DNA of 64,000 bases from Lactococcus hircilactis (GCF_009601015.1 NZ_WITJ01000009.1:1-64000), one strand, 5' to 3'. Positions 13,783 to 22,891 are shown, counted from the first letter of the stretch. Numbers and translations are program-made. The notes: a model not told the origin generated them from the sequence alone.

Positions 13783-16700
13783 ATGATAAAAAAATATAAA
13801 GCAGGAATTGACGTTGGGTCAACGACTGTAAAACTCGTTGTTTTTGATGAACAATTTCATCTCATTTTTTCACGTTACGAACGTCATTTTTCTGATGTAA
13901 AAGCGGCAACGATTCAAGTGCTTAATGATTTAATTTCTGAACAAGGCGATTTAGATTTAACGCTTGCCATTACAGGATCTGGCGGAATGGGGCTTGCTGA
14001 AGTGATCAAGGTGCCATTCATTCAAGAAGTCATTGCAAGTTCCATCACGATTGAAAAATTCATTCCTCAAACAAATGTGATGATCGAATTGGGTGGGGAA
14101 GATGCGAAAATGACATTTTTTGACAATGGCAGTCAAGAACTACGGATGAACGGGACGTGTGCAGGTGGAACAGGTGCGTTCATTGATCAGATGGCGGCGC
14201 TTTTAAAAGTGGATGCTAATGGAGTCAACGTTCTTGCAAAAAACTATGAAAAAATCTATCCGATTGCGTCACGGTGTGGTGTATTTGCCAAAACAGATGT
14301 GCAACCACTACTTAATGAAGGTGTGCGAAGAGAAGACATCGCCGCATCCATTTTTCAAGCAGTTGTCAATCAAACGATTGCAGGATTGGCATCTGGACGG
14401 AAAATCAAAGGAAATGTTGCATTTTTAGGTGGTCCACTTTATTTTATGAGTGAACTTCGCAAACGTTTCATTGAGACACTTGATTTAGCTCCTGAAAATG
14501 TAATTTTCCCAGAACATCCACAACTTTTTGTGGCAATGGGTGCAGCGCTGTCAGAAGACACCACGGATCAATCTGTTACAGCACTGATTTCTCATCTTGA
14601 AAATGATAAGAGCGATAATCTAATTCCACAAGATACAATGGATCCACTATTTGGAAATCAAACAGAGCTGGATGAATTTCGCGCACGTCATGCAAAAGCA
14701 ACCGCCAACTATAAAAATCTGAGTGAACATCATGGCGCAGCTTTTCTTGGCATAGACGCAGGATCAACAACAACAAAAGTGGTTTTGATTGATGAAGAAG
14801 GAAATATTTTATACGACAGTTATGGCTCAAATAATGGTGAACCATTAGAGTCTGTCATCGCAGTTTTAAAAGATGTTTACAAGAAGTTACCTGATGATGT
14901 TTATATTGCAAAGTCAACAGTGACAGGATATGGTGAGCATTTGATCAAAGCAGGGTTACACGTCGATTATGGTGAAGTTGAAACAATGGCGCACTATAAA
15001 GCAGCAGATTATTTCAATCCTGGCGTTGATTTTATTCTTGATATTGGTGGACAGGACATGAAAGCCATGCGCATTCGCGATGGGGCGCTGTCTTCTATTC
15101 AGCTCAACGAAGCTTGCTCTTCTGGTTGCGGTTCATTTATTGAGACTTTTGCGAATTCTTTGAAACACGATGTACGGGATTTTGCTCAAAAAGCATTGCT
15201 TGCAGCACATCCAGTGAATTTAGGGTCACGATGCACGGTTTTTATGAATTCAAAAGTGAAACAAGTCCAAAAAGAAGGCGCAACTGTAGGGGATATTTCT
15301 GCTGGTCTTAGTTATTCTGTCATCAAAAATGCACTGTACAAAGTCATCAAAGTCAAACGTCCTGAAGAATTAGGGAAAAAAATTGTCGTACAAGGTGGGA
15401 CATTTTATAATGAAGCAGTGTTGCGTGCTTTTGAAAAGATTTCAGAACGCGAAGTTGTACGTCCCTCTATTGCTGGCCTGATGGGTGCTTATGGTTGTGC
15501 TTTGATTGCCTTAGATAAAGAAGAAGTCGGAAAAAAATCGGATCTTTTGACGCTGTCAGAGCTGACAGATTTTAAAACACATAAAGAATTCATGACGTGT
15601 GGGCTATGTGAAAACATGTGTAAAATGACACTCACGGTCTTTAATGATGGGTCAAAATTTGTGACTGGAAATCGATGTGAACGGGGGGCTGAAAAAGCCA
15701 CACAAATCAAAATTGACAAAAAAGAGAAGAAAGTAAATCTTGTTGATTATAAATATAAAAAACTTTTCAAATATCACAGTTTGAGTAAGAAAAAAGCCAC
15801 TTTGGGTGAAATTGGTATTCCGCGTGTTCTTAATATGTACGAAAATTATCCGCTTTGGCACACAATGCTGACAGAGCTTGGTTTTCGCGTCGTCCTCTCT
15901 CCAAAATCAGATAAAGAACTTTATGAGCAAGGCATTGAGACGATTCCGTCAGACACCGTTTGCTATCCTGCAAAAATGACACACGGACATGTCATGAGTT
16001 TGATTCATTCGGGTGTTCCAACGATTTTTTATCCTTCTGTTCTTTTTGAGCAAGAAGAGCAAAAATCTGCTCAAAATCATTATAATTGTCCGATTGTGCA
16101 ATCTTATCCCGAAGTGATTAAAAATAACATTGATGAGATTCGTGACGGAAAAGTGGGTTACATTCACCCGTTCATCAATCTTGCAGATCCTTTAGGCGTC
16201 TCTAACAATGTGTTGTCAGCACTGACGAAAGCTGGATTTTCTCTCACAGAAGATGAGGTCAAAAACGCAGTCACTCACGGGTTTGAAGCACTCGAAAATT
16301 TCAAAAAAGATCTCCGTCAAAAAGCAGAAGCGTTACTTGTTAAAGTAAATTTGAATAAAGAAAAGGCGATTGTGCTGGCAGGACGTCCATATCACCTTGA
16401 TCCAGAAATCAATCACGGCATTGCTGACATTATCACTCAAGAAGGATTTCACGTCATTCCAGAAGATGCGATTTCACATCTTGAAGATGTGGCAGGACTT
16501 CGTGTGGTCAATCAATGGGTTTATCACAGTCGTCTTTATGCAGCTGCGCAATTCGTCTGCAAAAATAAAAACCTCGAACTCGTTCAGCTTAATAGCTTTG
16601 GCTGTGGACTTGATGCTGTCACGACAGATCAAGTCGAAGAAATCATGCGTGGACATAATAAGCTTTACACGGTTCTCAAAATTGACGAAGGAAGCAATAT

Positions 16701-18072
16701 GGGTGCTGTCCGCATTCGTCTTAGAAGTCTAAAAGCAGCTGTAAACGAACGCACAAAGCACCACATCGAGCCGTCAGTACTGACAGAAATTGTCCAACCA
16801 AAATCGCCAGTATTTACTCCAGAAATGGCAAAAAAACATACCTTATTAATGCCAATGCTCAGCCCAATTCACCAAGCAGGACTGCTTGATACAGCATTTG
16901 AAGCTTCAGGATATAATGTTGTCTGTCTTCCAGAGACAAAAACTTCTGTCAATAACGGACTCAAATTTGTCAATAATGACAGCTGTTATCCAGCAATCAT
17001 CACGATTGGTCAGCTCATTGAAGCGCTTCAATCAGGTCAATATGATGTCAATCACACTTCTGTCATGATGACACAGACAGGTGGAGGATGTCGTGCTACA
17101 AACTATATTCCACTTCTTAGAAAAGCATTGATTGACGCAGGATTCCCTCAAGTTCCTGTAGTCAGCCTATCAATGGGAAATCAAGGCACTGAAAAAGGAT
17201 TCAAATTTACCGTCTCATTACTTACACGATTCATGATTGCTGTACTTTATGGGGATCTCTTTGAGCGTGTCGTTTACCGCACACGCCCGTACGAATCCAC
17301 AAAAGGCACTGTCGATGCGCTTCATGAAAAATGGCTCAAAGCAGCACAGCACAATGTAAAATCAGCCAGTATTTTTGAATTTAATAAAAATATGAAACAA
17401 ATCATTCGCGAATTTGATACCATTGAACTTCTCAATATCAAAAAACCGCGCGTTGGTGTTGTTGGTGAAATCCTTGTCAAGTATAGTAAAACGGCGAATA
17501 ATGACATAGTAAATATCATTGAAGAAGAAGGAGGCGAAGCTGTAGTACTTGATCTGATTGGATTTATGAATTATTCTCTTTACAATCAGATTTGGCGGAC
17601 TGACGAAATCGGATTTGCCAAGAAAAATAAACTGATGGCAAAAACGTTGCTTGGCATCATTAACATGCTTGAAAAGCCGATGAATACAGCCCTGACAAAG
17701 TCTGAACGATTTGATGGGATTGAAAGCATTTATGACATTGCTTCAAATACAGAAGATATTATCTCTGTGGGGAATCACACGGGTGAAGGATGGTTTCTTA
17801 CGGGTGAGATGATCGAGCTTCTCCAAAAAGACGTCAAAAACATTGTCTGCCTCCAACCTTTTGGCTGCCTGCCCAATCACATCGTTGGTAAGGGAATGAT
17901 GAAAGAGTTGCGTCGTCAGTATCCAGGAGCCAATATCGCCCCCATCGATTACGATCCAGGCGTTTCAGCGGTCAATCAGCTCAACCGCATCCGCCTCATG
18001 ATGGCAACCGCAAAAAAAAGAATGACTGAAAAAAAAGTGGTGCATGAAACACTTGTTATGGGGTCACATTAA
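13783..18072 (+). CDS. Giant BadF/BadG-type acyl-CoA dehydratase activase with DUF2229
   Basis: This 1429-residue protein contains two ASKHA-fold ATPase modules. The first has GIDVGSTTVK (8-17) and AGGTGAFIDQ (about 127-136); the second has GIDAGSTTTK (about 324-333) and SSGCGSFIE (about 447). After these come TCGLCENMC (about 605-613) and DUF2229/HgdB-like regions with several Cys pairs. Related activases use ATP and a [4Fe-4S] cluster to inject an electron into 2-hydroxyacyl-CoA dehydratases. Large fused versions occur in many Firmicutes with unclear substrates. No dehydratase subunit genes lie nearby. A copy of the palindrome core (16773-16784) and its variant (16215-16226) lie in the coding sequence, read as SVLT and SALT. 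CTGTCAGAGCTGACAG near 15553 is a related near-palindrome. Confidence 0.87.
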   Translation: MIKKYKAGIDVGSTTVKLVVFDEQFHLIFSRYERHFSDVKAATIQVLNDLISEQGDLDLTLAITGSGGMGLAEVIKVPFIQEVIASSITIEKFIPQTNVMIELGGEDAKMTFFDNGSQELRMNGTCAGGTGAFIDQMAALLKVDANGVNVLAKNYEKIYPIASRCGVFAKTDVQPLLNEGVRREDIAASIFQAVVNQTIAGLASGRKIKGNVAFLGGPLYFMSELRKRFIETLDLAPENVIFPEHPQLFVAMGAALSEDTTDQSVTALISHLENDKSDNLIPQDTMDPLFGNQTELDEFRARHAKATANYKNLSEHHGAAFLGIDAGSTTTKVVLIDEEGNILYDSYGSNNGEPLESVIAVLKDVYKKLPDDVYIAKSTVTGYGEHLIKAGLHVDYGEVETMAHYKAADYFNPGVDFILDIGGQDMKAMRIRDGALSSIQLNEACSSGCGSFIETFANSLKHDVRDFAQKALLAAHPVNLGSRCTVFMNSKVKQVQKEGATVGDISAGLSYSVIKNALYKVIKVKRPEELGKKIVVQGGTFYNEAVLRAFEKISEREVVRPSIAGLMGAYGCALIALDKEEVGKKSDLLTLSELTDFKTHKEFMTCGLCENMCKMTLTVFNDGSKFVTGNRCERGAEKATQIKIDKKEKKVNLVDYKYKKLFKYHSLSKKKATLGEIGIPRVLNMYENYPLWHTMLTELGFRVVLSPKSDKELYEQGIETIPSDTVCYPAKMTHGHVMSLIHSGVPTIFYPSVLFEQEEQKSAQNHYNCPIVQSYPEVIKNNIDEIRDGKVGYIHPFINLADPLGVSNNVLSALTKAGFSLTEDEVKNAVTHGFEALENFKKDLRQKAEALLVKVNLNKEKAIVLAGRPYHLDPEINHGIADIITQEGFHVIPEDAISHLEDVAGLRVVNQWVYHSRLYAAAQFVCKNKNLELVQLNSFGCGLDAVTTDQVEEIMRGHNKLYTVLKIDEGSNMGAVRIRLRSLKAAVNERTKHHIEPSVLTEIVQPKSPVFTPEMAKKHTLLMPMLSPIHQAGLLDTAFEASGYNVVCLPETKTSVNNGLKFVNNDSCYPAIITIGQLIEALQSGQYDVNHTSVMMTQTGGGCRATNYIPLLRKALIDAGFPQVPVVSLSMGNQGTEKGFKFTVSLLTRFMIAVLYGDLFERVVYRTRPYESTKGTVDALHEKWLKAAQHNVKSASIFEFNKNMKQIIREFDTIELLNIKKPRVGVVGEILVKYSKTANNDIVNIIEEEGGEAVVLDLIGFMNYSLYNQIWRTDEIGFAKKNKLMAKTLLGIINMLEKPMNTALTKSERFDGIESIYDIASNTEDIISVGNHTGEGWFLTGEMIELLQKDVKNIVCLQPFGCLPNHIVGKGMMKELRRQYPGANIAPIDYDPGVSAVNQLNRIRLMMATAKKRMTEKKVVHETLVMGSH

Positions 18073-18080
18073 TGAACGTC

Positions 18081-18106
18081 AAAAGTCGCGACGGTGCGAC
18101 TTTTTT
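18081..18106 (+). terminator. Terminator of the activase gene
   Basis: AAAAGTCGC (18081-18089) pairs with GCGACTTTT (18096-18104) and is followed by T6. It overlaps the upstream part of the promoter of the next gene. Confidence 0.8.
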
Positions 18107-18123
18107 GATAAAATAGAAACCGT

Positions 18124-18630
18124 ATGAAACACAAAGTAAATGAAATAGATATTGCGCATTATCGCTCGCTTGCGCTCCAGCATCAAAAAGAGCATCGACA
18201 AGTCCTAGCAAAATTAAAGAAAAAACCGCCCAAAAATCTGGATAAAATGGCATTAGAAATTCACGACTCTGTCTTTTCACGCATTGATTGTCTGACGTGT
18301 GCAAATTGCTGTAAGACGCTCGGACCAGACTTAAAAGAAGCAGATATTGAGCGTATTTCAAAGTTTTTACGAATGAAACCCGCAGCATTTGAAGCCACTT
18401 ATCTTCGTGTCGATGAGGATGGAGATAAAGTCCTCCAAACGATGCCGTGTCCTTTTTTGGGAGCGGATAATTACTGTTCGATTTACGAAGTTCGCCCGAA
18501 AGCCTGTCGCGAATTTCCACACACAGATCGAAAAAAAATCTATCAAATTAATCACTTAACGATTCAAAATACCGTTTATTGCCCTGCAGCATACGAATTT
18601 GTAGAAGCCTTAAAATATCGTCTGAAATAA
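18124..18630 (+). CDS. YkgJ family cysteine cluster protein
   Basis: The 168-residue protein has DCLTCANCCKTLGPDL (about residues 55-70), PCPFLGADNYCSIYEVRPKA and CREFPHTDR, the CxxCxxCC and later Cys pattern of the YkgJ family, thought to bind zinc or an iron-sulfur cluster. Function in the cell is unknown. TAAAAT (18109-18114) ends nine bases before the ATG without a ribosome binding site, so translation is probably leaderless. Confidence 0.85.
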   Translation: MKHKVNEIDIAHYRSLALQHQKEHRQVLAKLKKKPPKNLDKMALEIHDSVFSRIDCLTCANCCKTLGPDLKEADIERISKFLRMKPAAFEATYLRVDEDGDKVLQTMPCPFLGADNYCSIYEVRPKACREFPHTDRKKIYQINHLTIQNTVYCPAAYEFVEALKYRLK

Positions 18631-18735
18631 ATCGCATTTTTGGACGATTTTTTCTTTAACCTCAAGATCTTTCCTAATTCAAATTATTTTTGGTATAATC
18701 ATTTTTAGATTACTGATTACATTTGAAGGGCAATA

Positions 18736-19596
18736 ATGAAAGAAAAATTTTCAAAAGAATATGGTGAAACCTTTGCAAGGTTGAGAGAACAGCGCCACTT
18801 TTTATTAACTGATTTCAAAGCGGTAGGACTTAGTGTATCAACGCTTTCACGCTTTGAAAATGGCGAGCAGATCTTACGCTATCATCAACTTGATGCTAGC
18901 TTAGAATTGATGAAGATAGAAGTAGGAGAGTTTGAGTACTTTACTAATGGTTTTGAGTCAGATTATTTTATTGAGATTTGTAACCAAATCGAAGAAGCAA
19001 ATTATCAAAAAAATCATGAAAAATTAAGAGAAATCTATGAAGAAAGCACAAAATACAATCAACGCTTGATTTCATTAGCAACAAAAAATCTTTTGAAAGA
19101 GTTGACGCCACTTGAAAAAGCAGAGATTAGAGACCATCTTTTTGCCATTACAGAGTGGAGCTTTTTTGAACTGTCCATTCTTTCTTTTGTGATTGAGCAA
19201 CTCTCAAGTGTGATGCGTGCTTCTATCTTGAAAGATTTTTTAAAAAATAATGTGCATTATATGAGTGTCTCCAAGTATCGCGAAAAAATTTTTCAAATTA
19301 TTTGTCGTGCTGCAGTGGGAGAAATCCATCATGGCAATAGAGAAATTTCACAAGAACTTCTTGAAAATGTGAACATGCGTTTAAACATAAAGGACGTTTT
19401 TCCTCGCTGTATGTATCTTTTTGTCAAAGGCATTTGGGATTATAACTATGGGGAACAAGCTTCTGGGAAACAAGAAATGGAAGATGCAATCGCCGTTTAT
19501 ACAACTTTGGGAAATGGTGTTTTAGCGAGTTACTATCAAGGAATTTATAGACAAGAAACGAAAGTTTTTAAAAAGAAAAATAAAAAAATAAAATAA
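18736..19596 (+). CDS. Rgg/GadR/MutR family transcriptional regulator
   Basis: The 286-residue protein has an N-terminal XRE-type HTH (GETFARLREQRHFLLTDFKA followed by STLSRFENGEQIL, about residues 10-50) and a long all-helical C-terminal domain with ELMKIEVGEFEYF. This is the layout and length of Rgg proteins, which respond to short secreted peptides or environmental cues. AAGGGCAATA precedes the ATG. Its terminator palindrome is repeated three more times downstream between secreted and membrane protein genes, so these may be its targets. No convincing SHP-type pheromone gene was found beside it. Confidence 0.88.
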   Translation: MKEKFSKEYGETFARLREQRHFLLTDFKAVGLSVSTLSRFENGEQILRYHQLDASLELMKIEVGEFEYFTNGFESDYFIEICNQIEEANYQKNHEKLREIYEESTKYNQRLISLATKNLLKELTPLEKAEIRDHLFAITEWSFFELSILSFVIEQLSSVMRASILKDFLKNNVHYMSVSKYREKIFQIICRAAVGEIHHGNREISQELLENVNMRLNIKDVFPRCMYLFVKGIWDYNYGEQASGKQEMEDAIAVYTTLGNGVLASYYQGIYRQETKVFKKKNKKIK

Positions 19597-19653
19597 CCAT
19601 TTTCAGTTCTGAAAACGGTTATTTTTGCGTGGTAAAATGAAATTATAAAAGAT
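19592..19653 (+). promoter_or_regulatory. Terminator/promoter module, copy 1 of 4
   Basis: AATAACCATTTTCAG-TT-CTGAAAACGGTTATT is a 15-bp stem with one mismatch plus TTTTT, terminating rgg. It is followed directly by GCGTGGTAAAAT, with -10 TAAAAT at 19633-19638 and no good -35. The palindrome TTTTCAG-TT-CTGAAAA sits about 20-30 bases before the -10, where an activator could bind. Copies recur near 21606, 22621 and 23386. Confidence 0.6.
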
Positions 19654-19702
19654 GAAACACATAGAAAACTTGCAAGAATTCTATCGTCACAACATTGCTA
19701 GT

Positions 19703-19753
19703 ATGAATAAAAAGCTTCAAATTTTATTCATCCCCTTATCAGGAAAAATCTGA
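19703..19753 (+). promoter_or_regulatory. Structured leader with possible 16-codon ORF, copy 1
   Basis: TGAATAAAA (19704-19712) pairs with TTTTATTCA (19722-19730) around the loop AGCTTCAAA. A second small stem, ATCAG...CTGAT, follows. The same hairpin with compensatory changes exists at 21685-21714. An ATG at 19703 could encode MNKKLQILFIPLSGKI, or a 33-residue form from 19652, but this reading frame is not kept in copy 2. RNA structure is therefore the better-supported feature. Confidence 0.45.
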
Positions 19754-19776
19754 TTAGAAATTTTGGAGAAAATGTT

Positions 19777-20649
19777 GTGAACACGAAAAAAGTCTTTATT
19801 GGAATGCTTTCTTTATCAGCACTTTTTGTTGCAAGCGCATTTGCAACTTCCGCTCACGTTTTTGCGGATGATACAGTCCCTACAACCCAAGATGTAGCAC
19901 CAGTGATTGATACAAGTCAAAGCGGAGATAGAACACTTTCAGTTCCTGATGATGCAGATAAAGTCATCAAAGATACGGATAATCAAGTAGAATATCAAGT
20001 CAATGATGCGGTAAGCGTTGATAGTAGTTCGGGACCAGATTTAACCGCACCAGTAACTGTGGATAGTCAGATTACTTCGGATAAGGGAGGTACGACAGAG
20101 GGAATGACGAGCTATACTGTCAACTTAAATCAGATCGGAAAGCGTTCCGATAGTGCTAGTATAGGAAATTTATTAAATTCTAGTGCAGAATTTCTGGGGA
20201 GTATATTTACTACTAAAGCATACGCTGCGACAACGACAAAAGAAATAACAAAAGCGCGTACAATAAAGAAAGATAATAGTCTTGCAGTAAAGGCTTCATT
20301 AACACTCTACTGGACTGAAACGACAAATGGGACAACAGGAACAGCTAAAGCAACTAAAATAACGGGAGGTTACAGCAACCAAGATCCCACCATTTCAGTT
20401 TTATCTAGCACTTATGCCAATGTTGGAGAAGAAAGTAGAAATTTAATAGTACATCAAAATACTTATTATCCAGGAGCGAATAAAAGTTGGAGTCATAATG
20501 TAGATATGCCGTCAATTGATTTTTCGGGGGCAACGAGTATGGAATCAAATTATTATGTCAAACTTCATCGAGGAAAAACGAATTGGACGGTTTGGATGCA
20601 AGCGATAGCTTTTGGAGGGTCAGATTATGTAAGTGATCTTAATGGATAA
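19777..20649 (+). CDS. Secreted protein of unknown function
   Basis: A GTG start after TTTGGAGAAAATGTT gives 290 residues. There is a clear signal peptide (VFIGMLSLSALFVASAFATS, cleavage likely after SAHVFA), then an acidic Thr/Ser/Asp-rich stretch and a C-terminal domain of about 110 residues with SLTLYWTETTNG and WSHNVDMPSIDF. No LPxTG or lipobox is visible, so it should be released or held non-covalently. It lies behind the Rgg-linked module and a structured leader and is followed after 25 bases by a multi-spanning membrane protein. A shortened duplicate start remains at 21759. Function not recognised. Confidence 0.7.
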   Translation: MNTKKVFIGMLSLSALFVASAFATSAHVFADDTVPTTQDVAPVIDTSQSGDRTLSVPDDADKVIKDTDNQVEYQVNDAVSVDSSSGPDLTAPVTVDSQITSDKGGTTEGMTSYTVNLNQIGKRSDSASIGNLLNSSAEFLGSIFTTKAYAATTTKEITKARTIKKDNSLAVKASLTLYWTETTNGTTGTAKATKITGGYSNQDPTISVLSSTYANVGEESRNLIVHQNTYYPGANKSWSHNVDMPSIDFSGATSMESNYYVKLHRGKTNWTVWMQAIAFGGSDYVSDLNG

Positions 20650-20674
20650 AAAGATTATTGAAAGAAGATTTATT

Positions 20675-21457
20675 ATGAAAAAAATAAAATTGTTTTTGCC
20701 AGTGCCACTGACACTACTCTATATTTTTACTTTATTTCTTAAAAATAGAAAAGTTTATTGGTTGGCACAAAATAAATGGTTGAATGGTTGGGAAATTTGG
20801 CTACATTTCAGGGAGACGAGTAGTATTGTTGTTTTTGTGTTACTAGTTACGGTGTTATCTTTTTTCCTGTTTAGAAAGTTTAGCCTTTCTCTTTTGTGTT
20901 TGTTACTTTCTTCATATATCTTGAAATTTTCAGCTGATGCGGGAGGTTTGTTTTTAGTCACGCGTTTTGGCGGAGAAAATCAAGGAATAACACCTATTTT
21001 CTACTTGAATTTTATATTGGGGATTTTTGGTATTATTGCTTGGATTTGCCATGTCATACCAGAAAAGCGAGTGCCGACACGAGTGGTTAAATCAGGGAGC
21101 ATGAGAGTGCCGATACTTGTGAGTGCTATTTATTTTATGTTTCTGATAGCGACAAGTCGTCTCGATTTTTTGACCTTTTTGGATAAGTCATCATTTGCGG
21201 CAGGAGATATAACGCCTGTATTAACTTGGCGACTATTGCTAATCATCTTAGTTGTATTGCTGGTTTTAGCGAATTTATTTTCTAAGTATTGGACATTTCC
21301 GATGGTTGTTGCACTTTTTGGGACGTTCAACTTCCGATACATTATGACACTATTGTCTCATTATGGAAATGTAAGTTTTTATGCTTTAGCTCTTTTAGGG
21401 AATATTTGTCTTGTGATATGGCTTGTTTATTTTTATAAATTAAATGAAAGAAGATAA
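20675..21457 (+). CDS. Multi-spanning membrane protein, paralogue 1
   Basis: The ATG at 20675 gives about 260 residues with roughly seven hydrophobic segments, beginning MKKIKLFLPVPLTLLYIFTL. It is clearly related to the protein at 21820: both share LxxLYxFxLFL near the start, a GG...LLVTRFGG/DLLMTFGG motif, and GDITPVL/GDIAPFV in the second half. No known family recognised. Its position after the secreted-protein gene suggests a joint function such as export, sensing or protection; that is inference. Confidence 0.65.
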   Translation: MKKIKLFLPVPLTLLYIFTLFLKNRKVYWLAQNKWLNGWEIWLHFRETSSIVVFVLLVTVLSFFLFRKFSLSLLCLLLSSYILKFSADAGGLFLVTRFGGENQGITPIFYLNFILGIFGIIAWICHVIPEKRVPTRVVKSGSMRVPILVSAIYFMFLIATSRLDFLTFLDKSSFAAGDITPVLTWRLLLIILVVLLVLANLFSKYWTFPMVVALFGTFNFRYIMTLLSHYGNVSFYALALLGNICLVIWLVYFYKLNERR

Positions 21458-21470
21458 GAAGATTTAAACG

Positions 21471-21587
21471 GACACTATCGCTCCTGTGCTTGCGATTACT
21501 TTCTATGCAATGAGTATCGTTTTGATTGTTTATGCTGTGTTGACGGAATTTGAGCTTGTGGGACAGCGGGTAAAAGATAGGAAATAA
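21471..21587 (+). pseudogene. C-terminal fragment of a related membrane protein
   Basis: An open frame without a start reads DTIAPVLAITFYAMSIVLIV and ends ELVGQRVKDRK. DTIAPVL matches GDITPVL and GDIAPFV of the two full-length paralogues, so this looks like the end of a third copy lost by deletion. Confidence 0.5.
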
Positions 21588-21605
21588 ATAAACAGAAAAA
21601 AATAA

Positions 21606-21650
21606 AATAATTATTTTCAGTTCTGAAAACGGTTATTTTTGCGTGTTATA
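21606..21650 (+). repeat. Terminator/promoter module, copy 2 of 4
   Basis: TTTTCAG-TT-CTGAAAACGGTTATTTTTGCGTG is repeated here. The -10 at the matching position is TATACT instead of TAAAAT. It closes the preceding unit and opens the next. Confidence 0.7.
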
Positions 21651-21684
21651 CTAGAAGCATGAAAGATAAAGTACATTGCGAGTG

Positions 21685-21714
21685 GGGATAAAAAGACTTC
21701 AAAATTTTTATCCC
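21685..21714 (+). promoter_or_regulatory. Structured leader hairpin, copy 2
   Basis: GGGATAAAAA (21685-21694) pairs perfectly with TTTTTATCCC (21705-21714) around the loop GACTTCAAAA. Compared with copy 1, two base pairs changed in a compensatory way (T-A to G-C and A-T to G-C) while the loop CTTCAAA is kept. Confidence 0.55.
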
Positions 21715-21758
21715 TACCTTTGTCAGAGAAATATGATTAGAAATTTTTGAGAAATGTT

Positions 21759-21810
21759 ATGAACAGGAAAAATCTTTATTGGAACGCTTGCTTTATCATC
21801 ACTTTTTTAG
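21759..21810 (+). pseudogene. Remnant of a duplicated secreted-protein gene
   Basis: ATGAACAGGAAAAATCTTTA and the following bases align with the first 50 bases of the secreted-protein gene at 19777, but a small deletion shifts the frame and the rest of the gene is gone. The next gene starts 10 bases later. Confidence 0.6.
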
Positions 21811-21819
21811 GAGATAAAA

Positions 21820-22620
21820 ATGAAAAAAACTATAAAATACATCATTGCTATATTTCTTTCCTTGCTTTATCTGTTCAGCCTGTTTCTACCCAATCACGAG
21901 AATACTTGGGAGCTACAAACGAACTTTTTTAATGGTTGGCAGATGATGGCGAAGTATCCCAACGGTGCGATTATTTTTGCGCTGGGGCTGTTGTTTTGCT
22001 TGATTTCTCTTGTTTTCTTTCGAAAACTGGTTGTGCCTGCTTTTTGTGCGTTGCTTTCACTTTTTGTTCTTAAAACATCGTTAGAGATTGGTGGGATTGA
22101 TTTGTTAATGACTTTTGGTGGAAAATCTGAGTATGGTTGGGGTGTTTTGCTTGGTTTTCTGTCAGGATTTTTGGCAATTACAGCTTGGATTGTATGCTTT
22201 CAGGGGAAAGTTGAGTTGGATGAAAATGCAGTGATCAGATGGCGCTTGCCAGCAGTTGTTTCGGCGATTTATCTGCTTATCTTAGCGATTTTAACTGTGA
22301 AAGAGAAGTTTAAAATTATTTCTTTTCTTGATTGGGTTGCACTGCGAAATGGTGATATTGCTCCCTTTGTCCTCTGGCTTTTCTTGCTTATCTTTTTGAT
22401 TTTGCTGTTTGTTTTGTCTGTGAAATTTTTCAGGAGATGGAGCTTTGCGTTGTCGTTGACCTTACTTGTGAGTTTTTTACATAAATATCTGGACGATTTC
22501 TTGGCTCATCTGACACACCCGATTTCTTTCTGGCCGCTTGCTTTGCTTGGTGGGTTTGCGCTGTTGTTATGGGGGCTAGCATTGGTAAAAACCGTGAAAA
22601 TAAAGGAAAATAGAAAATAA
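21820..22620 (+). CDS. Multi-spanning membrane protein, paralogue 2
   Basis: The 266-residue protein begins MKKTIKYIIAIFLSLLYLFS with an AGGAGATAAAA binding site. About seven hydrophobic segments are visible. It shares order and motifs with the protein at 20675 (LLYLFSLFLPN, GGIDLLMTFGG, GDIAPFVLW). The secreted partner gene that preceded paralogue 1 is reduced to a remnant here. No named family recognised. Confidence 0.65.
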   Translation: MKKTIKYIIAIFLSLLYLFSLFLPNHENTWELQTNFFNGWQMMAKYPNGAIIFALGLLFCLISLVFFRKLVVPAFCALLSLFVLKTSLEIGGIDLLMTFGGKSEYGWGVLLGFLSGFLAITAWIVCFQGKVELDENAVIRWRLPAVVSAIYLLILAILTVKEKFKIISFLDWVALRNGDIAPFVLWLFLLIFLILLFVLSVKFFRRWSFALSLTLLVSFLHKYLDDFLAHLTHPISFWPLALLGGFALLLWGLALVKTVKIKENRK

Positions 22621-22680
22621 AACATTTTGACAGTTCTGAAAGCGGTTATTTTTGCGTGGTAAAATGAAATTATAAAAGAT
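22621..22680 (+). repeat. Terminator/promoter module, copy 3 of 4
   Basis: GACAGTTCTGAAAGCGG followed by TTATTTTTGCGTGGTAAAAT and GAAATTATAAAAGAT. The stem has lost complementarity on its left arm, but the promoter half is identical to copy 1, with -10 TAAAAT at 22660-22665. Confidence 0.7.
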
Positions 22681-22689
22681 AAGTAATCC

Positions 22690-22885
22690 ATGGAGGGCAA
22701 AAATACAGATAAAAAAATAACAAAAATGTCTTTAACAGTTGTTTTATCACTATTATTTTTCTTTCTTTCTTTTTATAAAATTCTTTGTTTTATTTGGTGA
22801 GCAACAGGTCGGAGTGTCCAGAACTCAATTTCTGTTTAATCCTATGGCTAAAGGTAAAGGTAAGATAAAAATAATATTGCTTTGA
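22690..22885 (+). pseudogene. Decayed third membrane-protein copy with a 36-codon leading ORF
   Basis: ATG at 22690 opens a 36-residue frame (MEGKNTDKKITKMSLTVVLS...FIW, stop 22798-22800) with one membrane segment. KKITKMSLTVVLSLLFFFLS resembles KKTIKYIIAIFLSLLYLFSL of paralogue 2. Beyond the stop, SRTQFLFNPMAKGKGK resembles ELQTNFFNGWQMMAKYPN of the same paralogue. It therefore looks like a truncated paralogue; translation of the short peptide remains possible. Confidence 0.5.
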
Positions 22886-22891
22886 TGTGGA

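Noticed and set aside
19652-19753. SHP/ComS-type pheromone gene for the Rgg protein
   Set aside because: The hydrophobic 16- or 33-residue frame is destroyed in the duplicated leader while the RNA stem is kept, so RNA structure explains the conservation better; not excluded for copy 1.
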